Notes: generated by a model from the sequence alone, not told the origin. Counted from the stretch's first letter, positions 1 to 9,078 are shown. The stretch: 64,000 nucleotides of DNA from Streptomyces carminius (GCF_002794255.1 NZ_PGGW01000008.1:62001-126000); one strand, 5' to 3'. Numbers and translations are program-made.

Positions 1-2
1 AA

Positions 3-1745
3 CCGCCGGCCTCCGTCGCCGAGCGCCGCGAGGTGGCCTGTGCGCTGCGCGACGGAACACGGCTCCGGACCGTCCTGCTGGTTCCGCACGGGACCGGGCC
101 GTGGCCGGCCCTGCTGACCCGTCACCCCTATGACGTGACCGGTGACGAACACGACGGGATGCTCGACGTCGGGCGCCTGGCCGCCGCCGGATACCTCGTC
201 GCGCTCCAGGACGTGCGGGGGCGCTTCGGCTCCGAAGGCGTCTTCGACCCGTGTGCGCAGGAGGTGGCCGACGGCGCCGACGCCGTGGCCTGGCTCGCGG
301 CACTTCCCGAATGCACCGGCGCCGTCGGAATGTGGGGCGCGTCCTACGCCTCGGAGACCCAGTTCAGCGCTTTTCTGGGGGGCGCCCCGGCGCTGCGGGC
401 GATCGCTCCCGCCCTGACGCCGGCGATGTCGGCGCTCGACGGTTTCCGGTTTCGCGGCGGGGTGCCGGAGATCGGAAGCACCCTCGCGTGGTCGCACTAC
501 GCGATCGCCCCGGACCTGATCACGCGCATCGACTCCGCCCGTGAACGGGAGGCCGAGCAGAGGCGGTGGGAGGCGACCGAGCGCGCGATCACGACCCGGG
601 AGGCGTTCCGGGCCGGCACTCTGCGGGCCCGCCCGGATGCCGATCGGGACGCCGAGTCGATCGTCGTGTGGGGTCTGGACCGGCTGCGGGAGCCGCTCGG
701 GTCGGCGCGGCACCGCGCCGGGAAGATCGTCGACCGAATCGACGAGATCGACATCCCGGTCCTCCTGACCGGCGGGTGGTTCGACGTCTTCCTCGGGTCG
801 ACCCTGGAGATCTACCGGCGTCTGCTGCGCCGTGCGAAGGACACCGGTGGGCCGGTGCCCCACCTCCTTGTCGGCCCCTGGACGCATGACAACCTGTCGG
901 GCCGGACAGCCGGGGTGGACTTCGGGCCGGGAGCGTCCGCCGACGACCTCGGCGGCAGTGGGGACCTCACCGCGCAGCACGTGCGGTGGTTCGACGCCGT
1001 CCTTCGCGCGGGCGCGGCGGACACGCCGCCGGTGCGCGTGTTCCTGATGGGCTCGAACCGGTGGATCGGACTGGAGGAGTTCCCTCCGCGCGACACGCGG
1101 ACGCTCGAGCTGTACCTGAGCGCCGGGGAGTCACTGACGGCCGAGCCGGCCGGGAGCGGTGAACGGCGGCTGACCAGCGATCCGGCATCCCCGGTGCCGA
1201 CGTGCGGCGGCGCGGTGCTCCTCGTCGCGCCGTTCGAGGCGGGACCCGCCGACCAGACGGCGATCGAGTCGCGGCAGGACGTGGTCTCGTGGCGCACCGT
1301 GCCGCTCGCCGAGGAACTCACGGTGCTGGGCGCGGTCCGTGCCGTCGTCCACCTCGCGACCACGGGAACGGACGCGGACGTGGTCGTGCGGCTGTGCGAC
1401 GAACACCCGGACGGCAGCAGCCTCGTCATCGCCGACGGGGTGCAGCGAGGGTCGGCGCGGTCCGTCGACCCGGTCACGGGCCGCGGCGACAGGCGACCCG
1501 TCGAGCCGCATCAGGTGCAGGAGTTCACCGTGGACCTCTGGTCGACGGCACACACGTTCCTGCCGGGCCACCGGGTACGCGTCGACATCGCACCGAGCTC
1601 GTCACCCCGCTGGGATGTCGGATGCAACGCCTTCGACCCGGCCGGGGCGGTCACGGAGCCCGCCGTGGCGGAGTGCACGATCCGCCACGGCGCCGCCCAT
1701 CCGAGCCGCCTCGTCCTGCAGATGGTGGGGACGGCGCCGCGATGA
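3..1745 (+). CDS. CocE/NonD-family alpha/beta hydrolase, 5' truncated by window edge
   Basis: Serine hydrolase of the X-Pro dipeptidyl-peptidase (S15)/CocE family, which cleaves esters or amides. The frame is open to the window edge, and the residues before the first GTG (position 33) read ERREVACALRDGTRLR, the usual family N-terminus, so the true start lies upstream. Counting from position 33, the nucleophile is Ser104 in GASYAS (the usual motif is GxSYxG, so the last Gly is replaced). The acid is probably the Asp in GWFDVF (about residue 250) and the base the His in GPWTHDN (about 285). A C-terminal jelly-roll domain follows. The substrate cannot be read from sequence. The LacI gene next door is convergent. 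Confidence 0.85.
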   Translation, partial: PPASVAERREVACALRDGTRLRTVLLVPHGTGPWPALLTRHPYDVTGDEHDGMLDVGRLAAAGYLVALQDVRGRFGSEGVFDPCAQEVADGADAVAWLAALPECTGAVGMWGASYASETQFSAFLGGAPALRAIAPALTPAMSALDGFRFRGGVPEIGSTLAWSHYAIAPDLITRIDSAREREAEQRRWEATERAITTREAFRAGTLRARPDADRDAESIVVWGLDRLREPLGSARHRAGKIVDRIDEIDIPVLLTGGWFDVFLGSTLEIYRRLLRRAKDTGGPVPHLLVGPWTHDNLSGRTAGVDFGPGASADDLGGSGDLTAQHVRWFDAVLRAGAADTPPVRVFLMGSNRWIGLEEFPPRDTRTLELYLSAGESLTAEPAGSGERRLTSDPASPVPTCGGAVLLVAPFEAGPADQTAIESRQDVVSWRTVPLAEELTVLGAVRAVVHLATTGTDADVVVRLCDEHPDGSSLVIADGVQRGSARSVDPVTGRGDRRPVEPHQVQEFTVDLWSTAHTFLPGHRVRVDIAPSSSPRWDVGCNAFDPAGAVTEPAVAECTIRHGAAHPSRLVLQMVGTAPR

Positions 1746-1789
1746 GAGCGGGCGCCGCGAAGAGAGCGGTCGGCACACGCCTGCCCGCG

Positions 1790-2848
1790 TCATCGGCGTA
1801 GTGCCGCGGTCGCCGGGGCGGACCCGGTGGAGGCACGGACGACCAGCTCGGTGGCCAGCTCCATGCGGACGGGGGACCGGGCACTGCCGTCCTCTCCCCG
1901 GGAGAGCTCGATCAGCAGCTTGACCGCCGCGGCACCCAGCTCGGTGCTGGGCTGTCTGACGGTCGTCAGCCCGGGGGTGACGTACTGCGCCTCGGGCAGG
2001 TCGTCGAAGCCGATGACGCTGACGTCCTCGGGAATCCGCAGACCCCGAGCGCCCAGCGCGTCGTAGATGCCGAGCGCCATCGGATCCGAGCAGGCGAAGA
2101 TCCCCGTGATCCGCGGGTCGCCGTCGAGCAGGGCGTGGGTGGCGGTCGTCGCCTTGGTGCGGTTCCACCCGCCGTAGACCACGGACACCGCGGCACCGCC
2201 GGCGGTCGCCGTGTCGGCCGCCGCACGGAAACCGTCGACACGCGCCCGGCTGAAGAGATGGCGGGCATGGCCGGCGACAACCCCCATCCGCGCATGGCCG
2301 AGGGACAGCAGGTGCTCAGCGGCCATGCGGCCGCCATCCCAGTTCGCCACGCCGATGCTCGCCACCCCTGACGGCGGTGTGCTCATCGGGTCGATCAGCA
2401 CCACGGGGACGCCCGCGGCGGACAGCGCGTTGAACTGCCGCGAGGTGGGATCGATCAGCGTCCCGATCGTGCCGGCGGTGCGCCTTCTCAGGACCCGCGA
2501 CACCCAGTCGCTGTGCGGTTCGGCGAGCGTCAGCACGACATCGAGCCCCGCTGCCGCCGCCTCCCGCCCGACCCCGGCTATCAACAGGTTCGCCCATGAC
2601 CCCTCGAAATGGGTGACCACGAGATCGAGCACGCCGGACAAGCCGCTCTCGTCCCGCACGCTGTCGCTCTTGGACCCGGCCCGGCGGGTGTAGCCGACGG
2701 CTCGCACGGCTTCCATGACCTTCGCGCGCGTCTCGGCCGAGACGTCGGTCCCGCCTCGCAGCACCTTGGACACGGTGGGCACGCTCGTACCGGCAGTCTT
2801 GGCCACCAAGGACAGGGTGGGGCGCGATCCGGCGGGACGGGGGGGCAT
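1790..2848 (-). CDS. LacI-family transcriptional regulator
   Basis: 352 aa with the standard LacI layout. An N-terminal helix-turn-helix (about residues 12-31, LSLVAKTAGTSVPTVSKVLR) and hinge helix are followed by a periplasmic-binding-protein-like sensor domain with the typical GFDDLPEAQ segment near the C-terminus. These proteins repress sugar-use operons and are released by a sugar ligand. The next gene on the same strand, about 280 bp upstream, is a GH43 glycosidase, so that gene or the adjacent hydrolase is the likely target (inference). The 280 bp between them shows no gene and no operator I can define with confidence. Confidence 0.93.
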   Translation of the reverse strand: MPPRPAGSRPTLSLVAKTAGTSVPTVSKVLRGGTDVSAETRAKVMEAVRAVGYTRRAGSKSDSVRDESGLSGVLDLVVTHFEGSWANLLIAGVGREAAAAGLDVVLTLAEPHSDWVSRVLRRRTAGTIGTLIDPTSRQFNALSAAGVPVVLIDPMSTPPSGVASIGVANWDGGRMAAEHLLSLGHARMGVVAGHARHLFSRARVDGFRAAADTATAGGAAVSVVYGGWNRTKATTATHALLDGDPRITGIFACSDPMALGIYDALGARGLRIPEDVSVIGFDDLPEAQYVTPGLTTVRQPSTELGAAAVKLLIELSRGEDGSARSPVRMELATELVVRASTGSAPATAALRR

Positions 2849-3128
2849 GGGGACAGATTAACCGGCGAGGAGGCCGCCCAGGACGCCGGGTCGGCACCGC
2901 GGCCGGCCGAGCCGGCCGCGGACGAGGGCTCCGGGGCGGTGCGGGCGGCCCGGGCAGGCGAGGACGGTCGTGAGCAGGGCAGCGGTGCGAGTGGTGCTGC
3001 GGAGGTGCTCGCCGCCGGCGCCTGCCGGATCAACACCGCTGCTCCTGGTCCTCAGCGCGTGGTCTCCTGGCATGCCGGGTGCGGCATCCGCACGGACGCA
3101 GGTGCCGCACACGGCCGCGCGCCGGGCG

Positions 3129-4664
3129 TCACGCGGAGGGGGCCGGGGCCGGGGTGTACTCGAACCAGTCGAAGGCGACCGTGCCCTCGGTGGCGTACAT
3201 GCCGATCACACGGCCGGTGAAGCCGCAGGCGACCTCGGTGGAAAGGTAGCGCCCGTCCAGTTCGGCGAGCGGCCGGGCGTCCGGGGCGCCGGGATCGCCG
3301 AGCCAGAAGGCGACGGTGTCGGGGCCCGTGGTCCCGCCGTCGGTGAGTTCGGGTGACGCGGGCACGAGGCCGGACGTCCGGATCGTCACGGTGAGGGTCA
3401 GCGGCCCGGCCGGGACCGGCCGGGCCGCCATGGTCTGGCGCAGCGGGCCGATCCGGGCGACGACGCGGACCTCCCCGTTTCCGACCTCCAGTTCGTAGTG
3501 GTGGGCCTCGTCCAGGCGCACGCACAGGCCGCCGCGTCCGGTACCCGGGTCGATCGCGGCGGTGACGCGGCAGTCGTGGTGCTGCTGGCGGCGGCCGACG
3601 AAGGTGTACCCGGGGCGGTCGAGGGTGGAGCCGGTGGCGTTCAGGACCAGCAGGCCGGGGCGCTCGGTGAGCGACCAGGAGCCCTCCGGGCGGGCGAACG
3701 GCGAGACCCAGTGCGGCGCGAGAGCGGCCCCGTCGAAGTCGTCGCGGGCGGGCGGGGCCGGAACGGGATGCCAGGCACCGCCGGGGGCCGCATGGCGCTC
3801 GGGAACGGGCGCGACGACGGGCCAGCCGTCCTCGTCCCACTCCACGGGGGTCAGGAACGTCTCGCGGCCGAGCACGTGCACGTCGGGAGTGAAGCCGCGG
3901 GGGCGGACGCCGAGCAGCACCATCCACCAGCTGCCGTCGGGAGCCTCCACCAGATCGGCGTGGCCGGTGTTCTGGATGGAGCGGGCGGTACCGCTGTGGG
4001 ACAGCAGGGGGTTGGCGGGTGCGCCCTCCCAGGGACCGCGCGGCGAACGGCCGCGGGCGACGGACACGCTGTGGCCGCGTTCCGTGCCGCCTTCCGCGAT
4101 CAGCAGGTACCACCAGTCGCCGATGCGGTAGAGGTGCGGCGCCTCGGGGTACTTCAGGCCACTGCCCGACCAGGTGGCGAAAGGCCCCTCCAGCACCTCG
4201 CCCCCGACCGGGTCGATCCTGGCCATGTTGATGCCGCCCTCAGGCCCGGAGAAGGCACACCAGCAGGTGCCGTCCTCCTCCCACGCCAGGTCGGGGTCGA
4301 TCCCGGACAGGTCGATCCACACCGGGTCGCTCCACGGACCCTCGGGCCGCTCGGCCGAGACGACGAAGTTGCCGCCGCCGTCGATATTGGTGTTGACGAC
4401 CCAGAAACGGCCGTCGTGGTGGCGGATCGTGGGGGCGTAGAGGCCGCCGGACGCCTTGGCGCCGGGGAGGGGCAGCGGCAGTTGCCCGGGCCGGTCGAGC
4501 ACGTTGCCGATCTGCTCCCAGTGCACGAGGTCCTTGCTGTGGAAGAGCGGCAGCCCGGGGAAGTACTCGAAACTGGAGCACACCAGGTAGTAGTCGTCGC
4601 CGACCCGGCACACGCTCGGATCGGGATGGAACCCGCTGATCACAGGGTTGTCGTACGTATGCAC
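3129..4664 (-). CDS. Glycoside hydrolase family 43 (beta-xylosidase/arabinofuranosidase type)
   Basis: 511 aa if it starts at GTG 4664, which has GGAGG 12 nt upstream; the open frame runs further upstream but without homology. The N-terminal five-bladed GH43 propeller carries the expected triad: base Asp15 (HPDPS), pKa modulator Asp123 (GIDPD) and acid Glu174 (KYPEAPH). A C-terminal beta-sandwich (GH43_C2/DUF1349-like, about residues 310-505) is typical of XynB/XynD-like enzymes that release xylose or arabinose from hemicellulose oligomers. There is no signal peptide, so it probably works inside the cell on imported oligosaccharides. Control by the neighbouring LacI protein is likely. Confidence 0.9.
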   Translation of the reverse strand: MHTYDNPVISGFHPDPSVCRVGDDYYLVCSSFEYFPGLPLFHSKDLVHWEQIGNVLDRPGQLPLPLPGAKASGGLYAPTIRHHDGRFWVVNTNIDGGGNFVVSAERPEGPWSDPVWIDLSGIDPDLAWEEDGTCWCAFSGPEGGINMARIDPVGGEVLEGPFATWSGSGLKYPEAPHLYRIGDWWYLLIAEGGTERGHSVSVARGRSPRGPWEGAPANPLLSHSGTARSIQNTGHADLVEAPDGSWWMVLLGVRPRGFTPDVHVLGRETFLTPVEWDEDGWPVVAPVPERHAAPGGAWHPVPAPPARDDFDGAALAPHWVSPFARPEGSWSLTERPGLLVLNATGSTLDRPGYTFVGRRQQHHDCRVTAAIDPGTGRGGLCVRLDEAHHYELEVGNGEVRVVARIGPLRQTMAARPVPAGPLTLTVTIRTSGLVPASPELTDGGTTGPDTVAFWLGDPGAPDARPLAELDGRYLSTEVACGFTGRVIGMYATEGTVAFDWFEYTPAPAPSA

Positions 4665-4747
4665 GGAAACGTGCTCCCTCCGAGCCGCCGGGCGCCGTGG
4701 AGCGAGTCTAGTGCTGTGACCGGGAACGTTCGCCGGGGGCAGCTCGA

Positions 4748-5107
4748 TCAGTCCGGCCGTGCTGCTTCCCACCTCCATGAGGTCTGGCGGGGGAGCCCGT
4801 CGAGTTCTCCGCGGCCGGTGCACCAGAGGAGTACCCGAGTGGCATCTCCGGGCGGGGCGGCGGGGAGGAGCCGGTTGAGTACTGCCGCGCTCAGCGGTGC
4901 CGGTGGCAGCCAGTCCACGGACAGTCCCTGCGTGATGTCGTGGGTGTGCAGCAGGATTTCGGCGACGCCCATCGCGGCGAACCCTTCGGGGTCGCACGGG
5001 CCCCAGTGCCAGGCCCGCAGGGTCGGGCCGGCTGTGGCCAGGGCGCTGCTGAGCAGTCCGCCGCAGGCGGTGACGGCCTGGAGTACGCCGGCCGACGAGG
5101 CGGTGGG
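4748..5107 (-). pseudogene. Mycothiol-dependent maleylpyruvate isomerase-like remnant (C-terminal half)
   Basis: About 118 residues (from TASSAGVLQAVTACGG to WRWEAARPD) resemble the C-terminal half of MDMPI/DinB-fold proteins, including GFAAMGVAEILLHTHDITQGL with the metal-site HTHD. The metal-binding N-terminal half is absent. In the same frame the sequence continues directly into an IS630-type transposase fragment (5108-5347), so the 232-codon ORF 4748-5446 is a fusion created by insertion and decay, not a normal protein. I treat it as a pseudogene; whether the fused ORF is expressed is unknown. Confidence 0.6.
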
Positions 5108-5347
5108 ACGGATGTTCAGGTCGATGGGAAGGCAGGCGTCGGCGGGCTGTGCCGCCGGCTGCCCTGCGTAGGCCGGCAGGTCGTGGCCGATGTGGGCGGG
5201 GATGTTGTCCGGGATGATGCGGATCGGGGCGCCGTCGGGTCGGGCGGCGCGGACCGACTTCAGAGCCGTCAGGCTGTTGCCGGTGCCCTTGCGGCGGCGG
5301 TCGACACCCCACAGACGGTCGTCGCCGTCGGAGTTGTGCCGCCCCAG
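5108..5347 (-). mobile_element. IS630-family transposase remnant
   Basis: In frame with the isomerase remnant, about 80 residues resemble an IS630 DDE domain. They include DDRLWGVDRRRKGTGNSL and ALKSVRAARPDGAPIRIIPD, where the usual text is LDNLSAHKG around the second catalytic Asp and here it reads PDNIPAHIGHD. The first and third catalytic acids and both terminal repeats are missing. It cannot encode an active transposase. It differs in sequence from the second IS630 remnant at 6806-7402. Confidence 0.55.
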
Positions 5348-5605
5348 CAGGCGCTCTCGTGGCCGCAGCCGTCCCGGTGCGGCAGGATCGATGCGGGCGG
5401 CCCCGGTTTCCGCTTCGTGCGCTGTTCCCGCGACTACGCGGACCACCCCGGCTGGGAGGGTACGGGGTCCGCGCTGTGCCGCCGTTTCCGCGCGTACGAC
5501 GCCGCCCGCCGGGAGAAACGACGTACCGCCGGAGCGGCCCTGGGGCAGGGCGGTGGCCCGGTGCCGCCGGGCTCCCCCGGCAGGGAGTCGGCGGCGGTAC
5601 GCCGG

Positions 5606-6496
5606 TCACACCGTCGCCGGGCCGCCGTCCCGCCGGAACGGGGCGATGATCTTCCGTACGGCCTCCGCGGCCCCCCAGTCGTCGTCGTCATGGGCGATGA
5701 CGCTCAGGAGTTCCCGGAGATGGAAGAGGTCCATCCGGTCCCGCCAGCCGCCGTTGATCCCGGTGATCTCCTCGTACACGGCGAAGAAGCGGTCCGAGGC
5801 GGGCGGGCGCGGGGAGCACCACAGCATGCTGAGGTCGATCTCCGGCCAGTTGTAGGACACGGCGGGATCGATGAGTACGGGCGCGCCGTCGGCGGTGGCG
5901 ACGATGTTCTCCTGCCACAGATCGCCGTGGGTCAGGCACGGGGGCCGGTCCGGCACGAGTTCGGGCAGGGCGGCGCAGAGCCGTTCCAGGGCCTGCCGTT
6001 CCGCGGTGTCGAAGGCCGCCGCGACCAGAGGTTCCGACAGCCAGCGCAGGATGCGCCGCTCCGCGAGGAACGCGTGGCCGTCGCTGTCCCACGTGTTGTC
6101 CTGGCGCAGTCGGCCCAGCCAGCCCGGACGATGCCAGCCGAACCGCTCGGCGGTCGTGGAGGTGTGCAGGGTGGCGACCGTGTGGGCGAGCCGCTCCCAG
6201 AAAGGCTCGTCGTCGCGGCGTGGCCGCATCCTCTCCAGCACGAGCAGCCGGGGTGAGGCGCACAGCACCTCCGGCGTGATCACCCCGCCGGTCTCGCGGA
6301 GCTCCGTCAGGCCGGCGGCTTCGACGGGGAAGATGTCCCGGTCCGGCCCGAGAAGTGTCTTCGCGAATATCTGGGAATCGTCCTCGAGGGTTGCCAGACC
6401 GGCGATTGCGACCACTCCGCCGGTGGCTTTCTTCACCTCTCTGGCCGCGTATCCCGCTTCCTGGAGACGCTTGGTGAGTATCTCTTCGTCAGACAC
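5606..6496 (-). CDS. Fructosamine kinase/phosphotransferase family protein
   Basis: 296 aa, starting at GTG 6496. It belongs to the fructosamine-3-kinase/APH fold family, which phosphorylates sugar adducts on proteins or amines (deglycation) using ATP. The catalytic loop THGDLWQEN lies near residue 187 and the metal-binding segment DPAVSYNWPEIDLS follows about 25 residues later, both intact. The length is normal for bacterial members. It stands between two decayed mobile-element zones with no clear operon partner, so the physiological substrate is open. Confidence 0.88.
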   Translation of the reverse strand: MSDEEILTKRLQEAGYAAREVKKATGGVVAIAGLATLEDDSQIFAKTLLGPDRDIFPVEAAGLTELRETGGVITPEVLCASPRLLVLERMRPRRDDEPFWERLAHTVATLHTSTTAERFGWHRPGWLGRLRQDNTWDSDGHAFLAERRILRWLSEPLVAAAFDTAERQALERLCAALPELVPDRPPCLTHGDLWQENIVATADGAPVLIDPAVSYNWPEIDLSMLWCSPRPPASDRFFAVYEEITGINGGWRDRMDLFHLRELLSVIAHDDDDWGAAEAVRKIIAPFRRDGGPATV

Positions 6497-6605
6497 CCGG
6501 AAATCGCATCATATTTTTCCCGGACACGCCAGGGGACCGTTCCGGTCACATTCATCGGTGGCCGCGGGCCGGGAGCGTGTACAGCTCCGCGTGGGGACCG
6601 TCGCG

Positions 6606-6734
6606 TCACAGCGGTACGGCGCGGTCCCCGGCTTCCGCGATCCGGCCGTCCTCGACCACGACGACGAGGTCGGCCACTCCCGCCGTGGAGAAACGGCGGG
6701 AAATCAGCAGCGTGATCCCGCCGTCGGTCGCCGG
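6606..6734 (-). pseudogene. ABC transporter ATP-binding protein remnant (C-terminal tail)
   Basis: About 40 residues (GITLLISRRFSTAGVADLVV, then EDGRIAEAG) match the end of an exporter-type ABC ATPase, where the H-loop normally reads LISHRFSTVR. Here the switch His is Arg. The Walker A, signature and Walker B regions are absent. Upstream on this strand the sequence runs into the IS630 remnant, so this looks like the stump of a transporter gene cut by the insertion. Confidence 0.5.
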
Positions 6735-6805
6735 CCTTTCGGCCCGCACGGCATATTGACCCGAGACCGTTGGGTCTCTGATTCGCTTATCGCCATGAGA
6801 GTGAG

Positions 6806-7402
6806 ATGTCGGGGAATGCGCGCCGCTTGTCGCCATCGGCGCAGGAAGCGCTGCGGGCGCGGGCGGTGGCCGCACTGGCCGGAGGAAAAGCGGGTCGGCG
6901 AACACCAGGTGCTGTCGGAGGCAGAACAGCAGGCGGTGAGGCAGGCAGTGCTCGACCACCGGCTGTGTGACCTGGGACTTCGGGGTGTTTGTGGGCTCGG
7001 GGCCGGATTGGCGCGCTCGTCGCGAAGCTGTATCGGGTGAGGACGACCGAGCCGGGGTGGGTGCGCACCTGCGCCGCTGGGCCCTGTCGTTCCGGCGTCC
7101 GGACAAGCGCACGGCCGAGCAGGCTCCGGAAGCGGTCCGCTTCTGGCACGAGCAGACCTGGCCGGAGATCCGGGCCCAGGCAAGGCAGAGGGCCGCGAGG
7201 TGCTGTTCGCCGACCAGGTCGGGATCCGCTCGGACCGGGTCACCGGCCGCACCTGGGGCGCCAAGGGGCACTTCATGGTGTTCACCGAATCCCTCGACGC
7301 GAAGGTCGTGTGCCGTTTCCCGGACCGGCTCGTCGGACACTTCCATCACAAGATCCGCCTTGTGGTGGACCGGCACTCGGCACACCGCTCCAATCAGACT
7401 GA
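6806..7402 (+). pseudogene. IS630-family transposase, decayed (several frameshifts and internal deletions)
   Basis: Pieces of one IS630 transposase occur in order but in different frames. MSGNARRLSPSAQEALRAR starts at ATG 6806. Then come LSEAEQQAVRQAVLDH (about 6917), GALVAKLYRVRTTEPG (about 7007), HLRRWALSFRRPDKR and RFWHEQTWPEIRAQAR (about 7060-7180), and LFADQVGIRSDRVTGRTWGA (from 7200) to LVVDRHSAHRS. The N-terminal HTH region and about 25 residues after TWGAKG are deleted, and the C-terminus with the last catalytic acid is missing. I could not identify terminal inverted repeats. The element is dead. Confidence 0.7.
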
Positions 7403-7530
7403 GGCAGGAAAGATCCACCACCCCTGCGGGGTTCCGGTCAGCGACAAGAGGCCGGACATCACTCTTGCACCGCCGTGACCGGCCAGGCCAGGGGCGCCGC
7501 ATCGGCGGTGCCCCGCTGCCCGGCGGTCCG

Positions 7531-7938
7531 CTAACGCAGTGACTCGATCTCGATCGCCGGGCAGCGGTCCATCACCATCTCCAGACCGGCCGCGCGGACG
7601 CGCTCCCAGGCCGCCTCGTCGACCACGCCGAGCTGGAACCAGACCGCCGAGGCACCGATCTTCACCGCCTCGTCCGCGACACCGCCCGCCGCCTCGGAGT
7701 TGACGAACACGTCCACCACGTCCACCGGGAAGGGGATCTCCGACAGGGAGGCGTAGCCCCGCTCGCCGTGGACCGTCTCCGCCTTCGGGTGGACGGGCAC
7801 GATCCGCTTGCCGAAGCGCTGGAGGACCTGGGCCACGCCGTAGGCCGCCCGGTTCCGGTTGGAGGACAGGCCGACCACCGCCCAGGTGTCGCCGGTGGCG
7901 GTCAGGATCCTGCGGACTGTCTCTGCGTCTCCGTACAT
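7531..7938 (-). CDS. CoA-binding domain protein (YccU-like)
   Basis: 135 aa from ATG 7938. It is a single Rossmann-like CoA_binding_2 domain: VVGLSSNRNRAAYGVAQVLQ is the nucleotide loop, followed by IVPVHPKAETVHGERGY and the C-terminal WFQLGVVDEAA and MDRCPAIE segments typical of YccU and related proteins. The family binds CoA, but no reaction has been firmly assigned. It is divergent from the YigZ gene with only 60 bp between the start codons. The longer open frame running upstream to 8634 is a shadow of YigZ. Confidence 0.88.
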   Translation of the reverse strand: MYGDAETVRRILTATGDTWAVVGLSSNRNRAAYGVAQVLQRFGKRIVPVHPKAETVHGERGYASLSEIPFPVDVVDVFVNSEAAGGVADEAVKIGASAVWFQLGVVDEAAWERVRAAGLEMVMDRCPAIEIESLR

Positions 7939-7986
7939 GTCCGGCTCAACCGGCGGCCCGCCCGGGCCATTCCCGGGCGCACGGCC

Positions 7987-7992
7987 TAGGGT
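7987..7992 (+). promoter_or_regulatory. -10 box TAGGGT for a leaderless yigZ transcript
   Basis: TAGGGT lies six bases before the ATG at 7999 and fits the TANNNT box of Streptomyces housekeeping promoters. That spacing puts transcription initiation at or next to the start codon, and there is no Shine-Dalgarno sequence, so the mRNA is probably leaderless. No good -35 is visible. Confidence 0.5.
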
Positions 7993-7998
7993 GGCCGG

Positions 7999-8625
7999 AT
8001 GCGGGAGCAGTATGTGACGGTCGCCGGTGAAGGCGTGCACGAGACCGAGGTCAACCGGTCGCGCTTCATCTGCACGCTCGCCCCGGCCGCCACCGAGGAG
8101 GAGGCGCAGGCGTTCGTCGCCCGGGTGCGGGCCGGGCACGCGGACGCCACCCACAACTGCTGGGCCTATGTCATCGGCGCCGACGCGGGGGTGCAGCGGG
8201 CGAGCGACGACGGTGAGCCCGGCGGCACGGCGGGCGCCCCCATGCTCCAGATGCTGCTGCGCCGCGAGGTGCGCTATGCCGCCGCGGTCGTCACCCGCTA
8301 CTTCGGAGGGGTGAAACTGGGCGCGGGCGGACTGATCCGCGCCTACGGCGGCGCGGTCGGCGCGGCTCTGGACACGCTGGGCACCGTCACCCGGCGGCGG
8401 ATGAGGCTGGTCACCGTCACGGTGGACCACCAGCGGGCGGGGCGTGTCGAGAACGAGCTGCGCACCGGCGGCCGGGAGGTGCGGGAGGTGCGCTACGGCG
8501 CCGAGGTCACCATCGAGCTCGCGCTGCCCGAGGCCGGGCTCGACGCCTTCCGCGCCTGGCTCGCGGACGCCACCGCGGGAACCGCCCGGCTCCAGCCGGG
8601 CGGCGAGGTGTACGGAGCCGCCTAG
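7999..8625 (+). CDS. YigZ/IMPACT-family protein (UPF0029)
   Basis: 208 aa. The N-terminal UPF0029 domain has the family marks SRFICTLAPAATEEEAQAF, HNCWAYVIG, SDDGEPGGTAGAPML and VTRYFGGVKLGAGGLIRAYG. A C-terminal EF-G domain IV-like fold (DUF1949, about residues 135-200) follows. Relatives are IMPACT, a regulator of the eIF2 kinase GCN2, and bacterial YigZ, whose role is unsettled. The start is fixed by the adjacent -10 box. It is divergent from the CoA-binding gene. Confidence 0.93.
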   Translation: MREQYVTVAGEGVHETEVNRSRFICTLAPAATEEEAQAFVARVRAGHADATHNCWAYVIGADAGVQRASDDGEPGGTAGAPMLQMLLRREVRYAAAVVTRYFGGVKLGAGGLIRAYGGAVGAALDTLGTVTRRRMRLVTVTVDHQRAGRVENELRTGGREVREVRYGAEVTIELALPEAGLDAFRAWLADATAGTARLQPGGEVYGAA

Positions 8626-8638
8626 GCACCGCACCCGC

Positions 8639-8657
8639 CGGCCGCCACGGGCGGCCG
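8639..8657 (+). terminator. Short stem-loop after yigZ
   Basis: CGGCCGCC and GGCGGCCG form an 8-bp GC stem around a 3-base ACG loop, 14 bases after the yigZ stop. There is no U tract, as is common for streptomycete terminators. Confidence 0.4.
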
Positions 8658-9078
8658 CGGGGCTCTCCTGCCGTCGGTGTCCCGTGGCTTCCGGCGGCTC
8701 GTGGGGCGGCGTGTGTGTTTTTGAGACAGTTTCGGCGGCGTGAAGCCCTGTCGAACCCCGCAGGTCGGCGGTGTGACGGCCGGAGCCGGCGGCGGGCGGC
8801 CGGCGCCGGCGTGCCGTGATGAGCGCCTGTGGGGCGGGAGCGCCGCCATCGGGTCTTCAACGGTTGCGGGCGAAAACCTGACCAAATGTTCACTGGCGCT
8901 TCACGTGTCCTGTGTGAACCGCGCGTCGCAAGTGGTCGCAGCTTGGGTGAACGGCAGCCAAAATCGGCAATTGTGTTCTAGTCTTCACTCTCGGTACGGA
9001 GGCGACTGCAAAGCCGACAGTGTCGTCGGCCGAGTGGGGAGGAAGGGGCGCACCACCGAACAGTAGGGGGGCAGGGGA
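8658..9078 (+). promoter_or_regulatory. Long upstream region of the polysaccharide cluster
   Basis: About 420 bp with no gene I can support, noticeably richer in A+T than its surroundings, especially 8860-9000. It contains the inverted repeat GTTCAC (8888-8893)/GTGAAC (8914-8919), with 20 bases between the arms, a possible operator. A TAGTCT hexamer at about 8980 could be a -10 box, but I see no convincing -35. The G-rich AGGGGGGCAGGGG just before 9079 serves as ribosome binding site. A long leader with regulatory content is likely. Confidence 0.45.

Noticed and set aside
5447..5605. Plus-strand open frames reading CSRDYADHPGW and similar
   Set aside because: No family could be recognised and the stretch lies between decayed elements; not enough support for a gene.
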